Assembly: GCF_000006565.2 (NCBI RefSeq)
Contig: NC_031470.1
Span: 1,242,954 to 1,306,953 of the forward strand
DNA from: Toxoplasma gondii ME49
Taxonomy: Eukaryota; Apicomplexa; Conoidasida; Eucoccidiorida; Sarcocystidae
DNA: 64,000 bases
Reading direction: 5' to 3'
A program made the position numbers and the translations under genes. The first letter of the stretch is position 1; each line of letters begins with the position of its first letter. Under the pieces are notes generated by a model. The model searched no databases and was not told the DNA's origin. It saw nothing but the letters and a program-made list of their open reading frames with translations. Shown in pieces: positions 36,201 through 47,800 of the stretch.

Positions 36201-39150
36201 CACGCTGTACGTGCTCAACAGGCTCCTCAACTCCGACCGAGAGAGGCCGTAGTGAGCCATTTGCCGCACCTAAGCACAAGAAAAGATAAAAGGCGTTTTG
36301 CATTTCTCTTGCGAATCGTGACGCCACGACGGCAGCCCGCAGCTCGCACGACTACCTGAAAAAGGGAAACCTGTACACGGCTGGAAGGAAACGTTCAACG
36401 CATCTCCTGACTTGGCATCATCATCCCCGCACTAAGCAGAGCCCTTACCCTGCCTCTGTATCTATCTATCTATCTATCTATATATATATATATATATATG
36501 TTTATATGTATGTATGTATTCATCTCTCATTAGGTCTATACCAATACCAACGTATCTATGTTTATCTGTGTATCAATATGCAACCGTGAACACAGAATAT
36601 ATATATATATATATCTACATAGCTGGTCTGCGAGCGTTTGATCTAGTCCTCACTTGTTGAATGGCTGTGTTGATGGCATCTTTCCATTCTTCTCCCCGTT
36701 GATTCGACTGAACTTCTAGCGAAAGGACGCGACATCCTTCTTTGATGCTGTTGACTTCACACAGGTCGATCTGATGAATATTCGCGCCTCGCTCCCTGGT
36801 GGCACAACTGAGACGCAGGGACAGGGCCTGAAGAATCAGCTTGCGCAAAATCAGCCGCTTGTAGTCTGCGAACGTCTTGAGTGGCCGGAGTGGCTTCTTC
36901 GATAGGAAAACCAAGGAGAACTGTTGAATCAAGGGATGCTTCCAGATGTGCAGCTCGCGAGAAGAAAACAGCGAAGACGAGGGGCATCCGCCAGAAGCGG
37001 AACCACGAGCAGACGCCGAGGAAGCCTGAGAAGTCTCAGGCGACGCCGCAGACGGAGGCGCATCAGCAGAAGGAGACTCTGGAGAAGCCGAAGGTCTAGA
37101 AGAAGATGCAGGAGACGAAGGCAGGCTAGTAGAAGACGACGAACTTCGCCAACGGTGGGCGAGTGGAGGGAACCACGCCGAGCTGACGATGTGGGAAGCG
37201 AAAAGACGAACGAGATACACATTTTGTTCTTGATTAGAAGAAACGCATGCACGGTGTGTGTCCTCTCTCGCACGGCATCAGCTTCGGCCACCGACACACT
37301 CTCTGACTAAAAAAAACCTTTTCCCTAGCATCCCAAAAGTTGTCGCCCAACTCCAGATTTCCACCTCAATGCACGCGCCGCCGGTCATACAAACACCCGC
37401 GCGGTCCTCCATCATCCGATGCCCAACAGAGCTTTTTATTTTTCTTGATCAAACAGGCCGCCAGCCACGGAGTCGTTCGTTTCGCCGACCCCTTGGCACA
37501 ACACCCACGAGCACATACGACGACGGTTTTTGTCTACCTCGCAAGTGGCGCAGCTTCCAGGAATGTTTCTCTCGAAAGACAAAGCATGGAAGTAGACCAA
37601 TCCAGCTTCACGGCTTAGCTTTTTTCGTTTGGTCGTTTTCTTACACGTGTTTGACGGTGTTTTTCCAGACATCGTTCAACTTGAGCCAGTTGGATTCTTC
37701 CTCCTCTTTGGGTTTGACAGGGCCGAGGATTTCGCGAACGACTTTCTCTGCGCGTTCGCGGCCAATGTCCCCGACGACGTAGATCGCCGCGTTGTCGGGT
37801 CTGTAGCAACGGGCGTGGAAGCGCCTAGCGTCTTCGACCCTCCACGATCTTATCTGGTCTAGGCGACCGATGGGGAACCGCGAGGGCAGAATCGTCTCTG
37901 CATGCAGCAACGAGAGCAGAATCTGCTCCTTTCGGTACGAAATCGTGTTCACCAAAGACGCCTCAGAAATCACCGCCGCCCGCTCCCGATTCAAACGCTC
38001 AGTGGTAAACTGCGTCGGCGCCTGGAAAGAAAGGACAATCCGAAACTGGTAGGACACGGTTGGAAGCGCGACAGAGGTAAGGCATCCCGAGGAATACGAG
38101 GCCGGCTCGAGAATCAGAAGAACGTAGGGAAACGGCGTCCCGCAAACACCGTAGACGTGTGCCAACAATGCAGAACACTGGAGGCCGCGCTGATCCTTGA
38201 AGCAGAAACAAGGTGACCAGAGAATCGCTTCCACTCTCTGCAGAAGCATCTGCAGGCGAGTCCCTGACACGACGCTGCCAACCAGGAAGGCGAAAGGGTG
38301 AAGCGCCAGGAATGAGCAAGTGCTAGGGGAAGTCAAAACCAATCTCGGGTGACAAATTCTCCGCGCGCTCTACCCCTGCCAAGTCGCAAGACAGCATGCA
38401 AGCCGCCAACCTGAGAGGAGGACGCAGCGACTCCAGTCTGCTCACCTCCAGGACTTCTCTCATGGCGGCCAGGGCTAAACGGAGTTTCGCTTCGGTGGTC
38501 AGTTGCTCCTGGCTCGCGTCTCGCGTAGTTTCGTCCTCTTTGTCGCCGCCTCGCCACGCCGCAAAGAAGACCGTGTGGTGGAAGTCTGTGTACGCGTTGG
38601 TTTCTGCTTGGTGGCGAATCAAGGCCTCTCGCTTTCGACTGCCCATGTAGCTGATATGTTCGCAGAGATGGGCGATGCCGCGCTCGTGCTCTCCCTCGCT
38701 GGTGCTGCCTGCGTGCACCTCCATATGCACCTCAAGCGACCCTGGAGGGTACGCATGGGGAAGAAGGAAGTAAGCCAAGCCGTTCGGAAGCTCGTTTTTC
38801 GCTGCGTATGGATGCGCCGGCAGCAGAGGCGAAGAGGCAGAAGAGCCTAAGGCAGAGCGCGAAGAAAACGAAGAGATGAAGCCCGAAGCTTCTGCAGAGG
38901 GAGACAACACGCCATCGGCGAGCGACGGAGGGGGAACAGAAAAGGAAGCTTGGCGGGGAGAGCGCGAAGACAAGAAAAGAGACGAAGGAGAAGACAGAGA
39001 CGACGAAACGTCTGGGACAGAAGGAGAGGCGTCGACAGTCAGGGAAAACGACGCCGGAGGACCAGGGTGAGGAGGAGGGCGCCGCCGCGTCTGCATCCAA
39101 GATCTTCTGCTAAACCGCGTGCGAGACTCAAACTGCGGACACACAAACAT
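30610..39150 (-). CDS. SPP: M16 metallopeptidase, stromal processing peptidase type (apicoplast)
   Basis: The stromal processing peptidase removes transit peptides from proteins imported into plastids. I read exons 39150-38446, 38021-37645, 37182-36654, 36269-35325, 34653-34323, 33922-33617, 33185-32959, 32696-31731, 31300-31019 and 30828-30610. All nine joins keep frame, giving about 1,628 codons if the ATG at 39150 is used. The inverted zinc motif HxxEH is HLCEH (38670-38656). After it come SYMGSRKRE and AYTDFHHTVF, close to plant SPP as I recall it. Exon 2 gives the downstream Glu (AAVISEASLVNT) and RFPIG. The second half carries M16 repeats (RTMMEGGALGEF, EEDAFDRARQ, LREEQRLTYD). Exon 4 contains a long acidic, Ser-rich insertion. 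The N-terminus is unsettled: no signal peptide is visible, and a good acceptor (TGTGTGTCCGCAG) ends at 39133. An upstream exon with the bipartite apicoplast leader therefore probably exists. The frame's extension to 39273 opens with GTG, not ATG. Confidence 0.92.
33265..33299. repeat. AT/TA microsatellite in peptidase intron 6
   Basis: Interrupted (AT)n run of 35 bases inside the intron spanning 33616-33186. Confidence 0.9.
35026..35058. repeat. TA microsatellite in peptidase intron 4
   Basis: (TA)n run with one TATG interruption, inside the intron spanning 35324-34654. Confidence 0.9.
36459..36499. repeat. Compound TATC/TA microsatellite in peptidase intron 3
   Basis: About five copies of TATC run directly into (TA)n, followed by TATG repeats to about 36520. 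The same intron (36653-36270) holds a second (TA)n tract at 36597-36614. Confidence 0.9.
36597..36614. repeat. Second TA microsatellite in peptidase intron 3
   Basis: An (AT)n tract of 18 bases, just downstream of the donor of exon 3 on the minus strand. Confidence 0.85.
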
Positions 39151-41881
39151 CCGCGCTCTCTCGGGTTTGAAAAAAAACTCAAATGTCAAATCAAAAACAT
39201 AAACTTTGAAAATACTGTTGTGTCGGCATGATTCAGCGGGCGCAGGTGTACAGAGATATATAAACAGACGCACCTACAGCTGCCTGGTACTCCCCTGTCG
39301 AAGGAAAAACAGTTGATGCATGCTTTTTACTGCTTTTCGTTTTTCAAAGAAAAAATGACACGGTGATGCACACAAGATGCGTCACGCCTTCTTGTCCTGC
39401 GTTTCCTATCTGGCGCAGGCCTCGCTTTAAACAGAGTTATTCCAAAAAGTTGACTCTTCTTGTCTTTGTGTCACAGAAACAGAACAAGTGAGCAAACTAA
39501 CTAGCTGGCGAAGCCTCTGTGGTGTGGCGGGACAACTCGAAGTTGCGCGCCTGCGGTCACGAGCACTGGGTGGAAGACAGTCGACCCAGGAAAGAGACGA
39601 CTTGGCTTGTGCCCCTGAATCTAGACTGGTGCCTTTTTTCATCGTGATGTTTGGTCCAAAGGAAACTATCCACACGAGACGAAACACTCGAGAGACGCGG
39701 GGGCATCAAAAAAAGAGACCTGGGGCGGTCACGAGGAATTCGTTGGCAACGCATTTCTCTCTGGGATGACCGGGAAGTAGCGAAGAACCGAAAACCAGAA
39801 AAGGCAACCGAGTCAAGCGCCCGGGTGCCAGGGCAACAAAGTGTGTTAGTATAGCTTGCTATTCCCCTTAGCACGGTCTCTGCTGACACGGCTAGTCCAT
39901 TCACCGGTCACCCGCGTAAACATGAGAACAATGCCTCTCAGCCCACGCCGTAAGACGAGAAAGCGGAAAAGGGCCATCTTCGACAGAAGGAAAGAATCCC
40001 TGTCTCTCCGCAAACAGAAACACACGTTGCCACCTGCCCGTGAGCGCAACGACTGGTGAAACGGAAGGCCAAGCCACTCTGTACAAGTCGGGACTAAACA
40101 CGGAAGGATTACAGCTAGACCCTCAACGAGGCGCCAAAGGGACAGGCGCATCGCTGAATCAGCTGAAGAAAAACACTTGGCCGTAAAGCGAGGATCGGCT
40201 GAGAGACAAACGCATTTCATGGCAGCATCCCCGCATGTGAGCAACGCGCCGATCCGCATATGTTGAAGGAACGAGAAGGCAAAAAACGCACAATGCCTTC
40301 CACCTGGGAACGATCCGTCCGTAAGGACTTCTGACGCTTCCCGCTGTTTGACAGAGACACGAGAAACGCGCGAGCTCTTCACGAAATGCACCAACGCGAA
40401 GGGAAGAAAAACATGCCCAGAAAAGCGGCGTTGAATGCAAGGACAGTGGAGCCTTCCCACGAGCGACAAGCACTCTGTCAAGAACACAACGAGGACGGAG
40501 AATCCCTCCCTGAAGACTGCCAAGAACCGGAAAGACGAAACCGCCGCGAGGCGCCCCATGTACTATACATCGGCTGCTTCACAGACACAGACACTCATCA
40601 CCGCCACAGATTCACACGCGCATACACCTACATACATATACGCAAATGTGTAGATGTGTGTATGCATACGTGCGAGTACATGGAAATGCACTCGCTGTAG
40701 ACTTCAGGCGTCACTAGAAATGCATGGAACACTTCGAGGCCTCCGATGGGTTCCTTGAAGGCCTCACACATGGAATCGTTGTCTCCGCACTGCCGCATTG
40801 ATCCACTTCTCCAGTGGTATCAAACCTCCAATGAAGGGACGCTGCGTGATTAGTGTCAGTAACGCAGCAGTCCCTCTAGCGCTTTGCGAACACACATCCC
40901 CGTCATTTGGTCTCTCCCAAATGTACCTTAACATACGAACCTACGTGAGCAAAATAGATGCTCATCGTGCACACACAAGTATATATACATATATATGTAT
41001 ATGCATGCGCATTGATGTAGTGGCTGAGGGAGAAGAGGAAGGGACCGAGGACGAAGCGAGGCAACAGACCACACACATCACGAAGGCTCCCAGCAACGCT
41101 CTTCAATTCACCGCTCTTTCAACGAAGAAGGAACAATACAACACAGACTTGGTGACCAGCTCGGGCTTCGGCATCCGCGTATTCTGGAGTGACAACAGAG
41201 GCGCTGAAATTGAGATGGAGAGGAGCACAGTTCGTGGCGTTCAGCACTCCTCCCTCATTAGGTATTGGCCGCAAACACGAAGAGGACGAGGACTGGAAAC
41301 CGCGTTGAATCGAGTCTATGTTCAAGTCCCTCGGCCTGTCTCTGGAAGGTGTGGAACGACCGTTCTTCTCTCGTCCTCTTTTTCCACCTCGGAGTTTCGG
41401 AATCCGACCCATCTGAGAAACGGTCCTTCTGAACACGGCTCTGCATTTCGTTTTCCACGTCAACAGCTTCCTTCTCGACGAAAAAAGACAAATCGCTGTG
41501 CGAAGTTGAAGACCGCGCGAAGAGGGGTCCGCGTCATCAGCTTTCGGCAGATGCCGTGTGCACTCCGCATTCTCTTCCAAATTCCAGCTGAAGTCTGAGA
41601 AACAATGCTCCAATTCCACGCCTGCCTCTGCCAGGCTCCGCATCCCTTCTGCTCAGTAGGCCGACCGCCGCAACGTCCTCCGGGCGAACAGAACATCTGC
41701 AAGGACTGGGGCAGAAATAGGCAAGGGCGGTTGCCGAGAAGACGGAGGTTGCGAAGCGAGCACCTGAGACTTTCGTCTTCTTGCTGAGTCCTACAGAACT
41801 CCCTCTCCACCCTGGGTGTCCTTAGGTCTTTGGGGAACGCCGAAGGCGATGACATGTCCTATCCCCTTTCTTCTCGTCCGT
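39151..41881. other. Stretch between the hemB 3' end and the peptidase gene
   Basis: Both neighbours are on the minus strand, so this holds the hemB 3' untranslated region and the promoter and leader of the peptidase gene. The missing first exon of the peptidase should be sought here. A minus-strand frame 40559-39846 (237 codons) opens with a hydrophobic, signal-like segment (SVLVVFLTECLSLVG). A later ATG in the same frame at 39977 sits in good context and is followed in phase 0 by a GTGACC donor-like site at 39911. Neither is proven. Bases 40980-41004 are TA-rich. Confidence 0.35.
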
Positions 41882-44800
41882 TTAGTAGCAGGGTTCTGTA
41901 AACTTCTGCGTTCCTTTCATGTCCTCGACCATCCATTTGGCCGCCTCTTTGGCGTAGTAGGTGGCCACGGCGTCTGCACCCGCGCGTCGGAAGCTCTTGA
42001 GGACTTCCAGGACCGTATCCTTCTCACTGATGTAGCCCTTCTCCGCCGCGGCTTTGAGCATAGCATATTCTCCCGAAACGTGGTAAGCCACCATGGGCAG
42101 TTTCGACTTCTCGCGAATCTTTGCCAATACATCCAGATACGGGAGCCCCGGCTTCACCATCAGCATGTCCGCGCCTTCAGAGGCGTCTGGGAAGCAGCCA
42201 GAAAGAGCAAACGAGAAACGAAGTCCATTTGCCCATCTTCCATCTCCAGAAAGTTCGCCTCGCCTCTTGCCACTACCAGACAATAGAGAGACAACCGTCG
42301 GGGGTACGCACAGCCGGTGCGAGAGCTGTGTGTGCATCGGCCCAAAATGGACCAAGTGCCGAGCGCAAGCCAAAACGAATCGACAAGAAAGACTCTCTCC
42401 TATATTCGAAGGAAGCAAAAATGTCCCTCCCTCCTTCTCTAGCTCCGCGTCTCAGTGTAACTGACGATTCGCTTTCCCACACTCTCGTATACACCCACCC
42501 ACCCCACAACGTCAACGGCAGCGGAACGCATCACCCACAAATACAAATATATATATATATATATATATGAATAATGGGGAATCGAGACTGAGGCTTGTTC
42601 CGTAAGTGCCGCGTATATCTTCGTGCACGCATTTACAAGTATACGCGTATGCATGAGCGTGTAAAGTGCACTGGAGGCATGAAGCTTCAGTAACCCGCAG
42701 TTCGCAGAGTGTTGTTCAATCCTGGTTTATTTGGCTCAGGCGAGTAGTATCAGGTTTGACTTTGTGTCCCAACCGATCTGAAATCGTGATGGTTTTGTGC
42801 CGTTTTCATGAATCTCGTTTGTTTTCTTTGATGCATGCTTTCCACATCAAAGACCTCACCCCGTTCAACGCTCGGCCTCGCCTACCTGCTTCGGCTTCTC
42901 TCTCTGCTTCGCGGGAGTTCGACGGGTCCATCTGATATGTTTTCTTGTCTGTGCCGCCAACCATGTGTGAGTCCAGAGCATCGCGGAACGGGCCATAGAA
43001 CGAGGAGGCGTATTTGCAGGAGTAGGCGAGAATGCTGGTGTCTGTGCAACCTTCCATGTCGAGAGACTCCCGAATCGCCGACACACGTCCGTCCATCATA
43101 TCACTCGGACACACCATATCTGCCCCTGCGCGCGCAAGCGTAATCGCCTGAAGGCACAGAAAAGAGCAAGTCGATTGCGCCGTTCATGACTGCTACGTTA
43201 GGTGCACTGGGTATGATGGTATTCAGCATGACGTTCAAAGAGCCCGATTTGTACACAAGCTACACACAACGACGTCACGATATTCACTTCAGTGGTATGT
43301 TTCCCAATGTTCGGTTAATTACGACGCCTCCCCTGCACTGGACAGTGGAAGAGACACACAGAACTCTCGAGGGCGCCTACAAAAGCAGCTGCAAAACAAA
43401 GAACAAACACGCACATGAAGATATGCGAGCGTCAACGGTACAGACGAAAACGCGGATTCGCAGATCTCCGATCCGGCGCAATCCGCGAACGCACGCCGGA
43501 CTTACACCCGTCCACAGATGCAGACAATCACAAAAAATATACTTTCCGGCATGTAAAGACTTTACCTGTTTGCACAGCTGGTGAACAGTAAGATCGTTTA
43601 CGATCTTTCCGCTTTGTTCATCGACAACGCCATCGTGACCCATAGAGCTGTATGGGTCAAGAGCCACATCTGCCAGGAGAAGGACATCTGGGAAAGCTTC
43701 CTTCAGAGCCATTATGGCGCGAGGCAAGAGGCCGTCCGGATTGTAGCTTTCTTCGGCTGAGCAAAAATCACAGAAAAACATTTTTCACGGTTCGTAGGGC
43801 GCATTTCGCGTGACGACTGTTGAGATCCGGTTTCCCTCGACTTCAGGGGGCAAAAACCACCGGAAAGGCGGCGGTGGACGGCAGGATGGTTCCTTATCAT
43901 GCGACAACTCCAGCGCACGATCTAGCTAGGATTTCCACTTTGCACGGAGGATATAGTAACGTCTCTGCACCAGTCTAGATTGATAGTTTGGAAGTCGATA
44001 TGAAGTGAAGCAAAAGTGCGTTTATCTCGGATAAAAGAACCTTTCCTTGAACACAAAAAGAGCAACGATGTCGGTTTGCGCGAACTCGAACATCTGTCTC
44101 ATATGGCACCGCGAAACAACTGAAGGTAAAGCAGCTGATCCACGAGGTAAAGTAAATATCTGCTTCGGGAAGCTGAAAACAAGCGAAAGCTCTCTCGAGT
44201 TCGACCAGTGCTCTACGACAGAGACGTCCATCGGAGGAGGAGACGCATTCAAAGATGCGATTCAGAGCTCGAATCTCAACCAGGATTCCAAACGAGAAAG
44301 ATATTCACCGACCGCTTCTGAGCGGAGGCTTCTGTACCGCTACGTCATACTCTGAGACGAATCGCTCCCTCATTCCAGTGCCCCACCGCCAAAGGCCACA
44401 GCTGCTAGACATCCGGTCTTTCGAAGCAACGACTCGGACAGACGGACTTTAGGAAGGAGATGACAGACGGGAAAACCGTGGCTTTGCACAGTTTGTCTAC
44501 AAAGGTTCACACGCAGTGAGGACCGCTTTTAGGAAGCGACAGAAAAAGCTGAAGGGGAGAAGGAAGGGTTCACCGAGGGAGCGCGATATGCGGGTATTGG
44601 ATTTCAGTAAGTGGCATCAAAACTATGCTCTGCTAATCTACTATAACTCGGATCCGGTGAACACAAAACAAAGACCTGCAAGATGTCAAGCAGAAGCCTG
44701 TCTCATCGAATCTGCATTCCAGAGAACGATCGTTCGTGGAAACCCAGACAACGCTTTGCACAATCTGCGTCAGAAGGCCTCGCCTACCCATGACTGATTT

Positions 44801-47800
44801 GAGTTCGTCATCGACTTTCGGGAAGAGCATGAACGCTTTGATGCCGTAGCTTCGGGCCTCGCCCACCTCCTTCAACAGATCTTCCATGCTCAGACGACTT
44901 TGGCCAGGCATCGAGGGAATCGGCACACTCGTTTCCTACGAGAAAACGGGAAATGCACTTGTGCGATGGAGCCACATGGTACGCAACGTTTCGAGAAGTA
45001 TACGCCTGGACGACAAATCGACACATGGGGTCTCCTCAAGTTGAAAAGGCTCCACGCATCGCTCTAGTGGCTCAGGTTGTACTACTTCTCCTATACAAAC
45101 GGACACATTTATATCTGTAACCATCCATCCATATACATATACATGCATATATCGCATGCATCTAAAGGCGCACTCCCACCCATATCTTCTGATACAAGGA
45201 AAATGCGGTTCCACATTTAGACGGCTGCGCGTTTGTGGTATTGGGCCGAGTGGAGCCATTCACACTGTTCTGACTCATTCCACGTTGACACAACTATGTT
45301 TGTGAAGCACGGTCTATTCGCGTCGACATGCGGACAGAAGTGAAAGTGTATGTGCCTTCGAATGCGTTTCGTCGTCACTCACATTTCGTTGACATGTGGG
45401 TGACACAAAAAAAATCCATCCCACCACATTTCCACCGCCTCCTGTAGATACTGAAAAGATGATCCCACTGAGGGAGCGAGGAACCGGCTCTTACTTCGTC
45501 GTGGACAAAAAGAGGATAGATGAGACTCGAAGGTTTGACGAGGTTTTCCTGGACGAGTTGGCGAACGGCGCGGTTTTTCCGGTTTCTTCGAGGGCGTGCT
45601 TGAATGGGAAGCCAGACCTCGCCGTAGTTGTTGTTGTCGAGGGGCCCCCGTGGCGTCATCGGATCGTAGTCCTCATCATCCTCCTCATCGTATTCCTCGT
45701 CTTCGCCCTCGTCTTCGCCCTCGTCTTCGTCATCGAACTCATCGTCTTCGAACTCGTCCTCTTCCTCTTCGTCTTCCTCAAGGCGGCCTCGGAGCGGCTC
45801 TTGATGCACCGCTCCCTTCTGCGCACTCATCCCGCCTCTGAACTGACCCTTCGCCCCGCCGGGTGTTCCCTTCCCCACCGGCGTCGGACCCGCCGCGGCC
45901 CCGAGGCGCTGGCCCCGCGCCCCAGGCCCGCGACCGCGTTGGGCTCCGAGATTTCTTCGGGCTCCGCGGCGAGACACGAAGGAACAGACCTCAGGCAGCA
46001 GCGCACTAGGATGCGCAGCACAAGAGGAACGAGACGAGGACGAACACGGACAGGAAGAGAACGGCTTGGGAGCACCGAAGATCTGCACGGTCACCAGAGG
46101 AAGACACGAGGTGCTCGCGTCGGAAAGAGAGCTTCTGTCTCCCGTCCACGCAGAGGACCAACCACAGCAAGCAGTTCATGCACCATCCGTACGTACCCCT
46201 CTCCACAAGCAAATCAGGATTCGGTCCGTGAGATACAAGGCAGACGTGAGTTGAAAGCGAGCGAGGAATATTCACTCTCAGCCATCAGACGCAACATAGA
46301 ACACGGAAAGTGATTGCACGTCAAAGACGAAAACACAGGCGAAATGCACTAGCATGGACCTTGACAAAGCGGGGCGTAACCGAGCTGGGAAACTCGCCGC
46401 GTTTCGTTTCGTTCACGTAAAACAAGCCTTCAAACATGCACATGCTTCTCCTCCTTTCCTTGGAAAGCTCTCTTCATTCGACCCTTCTCCATTCCGCCCT
46501 CCACCCTTAGTCACCGACACGAATGTGGGCCGCTCAACAGAAGACCCTTCCGGATTTGCGTCACAAGGCCCCAATCCACCGGCTACGGTTCATCGTTCGC
46601 TTCAAGCTCCCCTGTGTGCTCCATGTCTCCGGCCCCGACGCACGCACCCGAAAAAGCAAAAACTCGGAAATGCAAGCCAACAAAGGGGCGAGAAGATCAC
46701 GGCTCTTGACCGCACACACACTGGGGGGGGGGGGGGGGGCAGACATTGAATCCAGTCGCGACGAAGCCGCCGCGAAAACGATGACCCACATACGCCCCTG
46801 TCGTGTTGCTTGTTTTCTTCAGAAACGTCACGGGCAAACAACCCTCGATGTCACGGAAAGGGAGACAGCCGACTCGCCACTCACACGCAAGAGTCCCCCA
46901 AGAATAGAGATGTGGACACATGTGGATGCACCAGCTTGCACGGTAGCAGGAATATATATATATATATATGCATAAGGACAGCCGTCGAGGAAGGGTCATT
47001 TATAAGGCTAGAGGTGGCGTTCGAAAGATTGTGTCCACTGTCAGTGCATCACTGCGTACTGTTCTTTCCAGCCTTTCCCAGTTTTCTCATGTCAGGTGCC
47101 TCTTAGCAGGGATAATGAAGCAAGAGAAGAGTAGGGCGACAGGTTGGTTAACGGTGGGAGGAATCCACAGAAAGGTCCTAACTTAGCGTGTTTAACTGAA
47201 TGCTGTGATCATTGTGAAAACGATCAATGCCGCCCATGTGCTGGTCTACGTCCTCCACGCTTCCCCTTATTTCGCTGAAGAAGGCTTCCAAAACAAAAGA
47301 TTCGATACTTCTTTACCCATCAGCAACGCGTCCTGATGCAGTGGGAACATTCCTGACCGCATTCGATACAGCTTGAGACCGGACGAAAGCGAGTAAGGCG
47401 ATTCTGTCGAGAAACGCACGCATGTGCTCCTCTGCTGGGCTGACGATGTCGTTAAGCACCTAAAGTGTGCATACGCCGGCGCGTTTGGACCTCTCACTTA
47501 CCGGCGACGCAGCGAGTTGTCGAATTTCAGGTTCCGATGCACGCGACCGGAGAGAAGAAGCGAGTTCGCGACCGACGGGCGACGCAGTGACCTGGACATT
47601 TAACCCGCGAACCTTCGCTCCTCCGGAGAAAAGCTCTCCGGTCTGAAGCGAAAAGAAAATACGTTTTGTTGGCCATCCTTTCACGTTTCTTCCACTTGGA
47701 CTCAAGAAACCCAGCAACCCTGCAGCTGTGATCGACACCGCGCTTGCAGCTGTCTTCGACGAAAGAATGAAGAGCCGGCAGCCCCAGCACCGTGAACCGA

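Noticed and set aside
39151..39273. Extension of the peptidase frame to 39273
   Set aside because: Its first codon is GTG, not ATG, and the segment is AT-rich intron- or leader-like sequence upstream of a clear acceptor at 39133.
47267..47497. Alternative 3' exon after hemB exon 2, starting at the TTTAG acceptor at about 47461
   Set aside because: It would give a short unrelated C-terminus. Skipping it and joining exon 2 to 46082 restores the HemB frame and gives exactly 658 codons.
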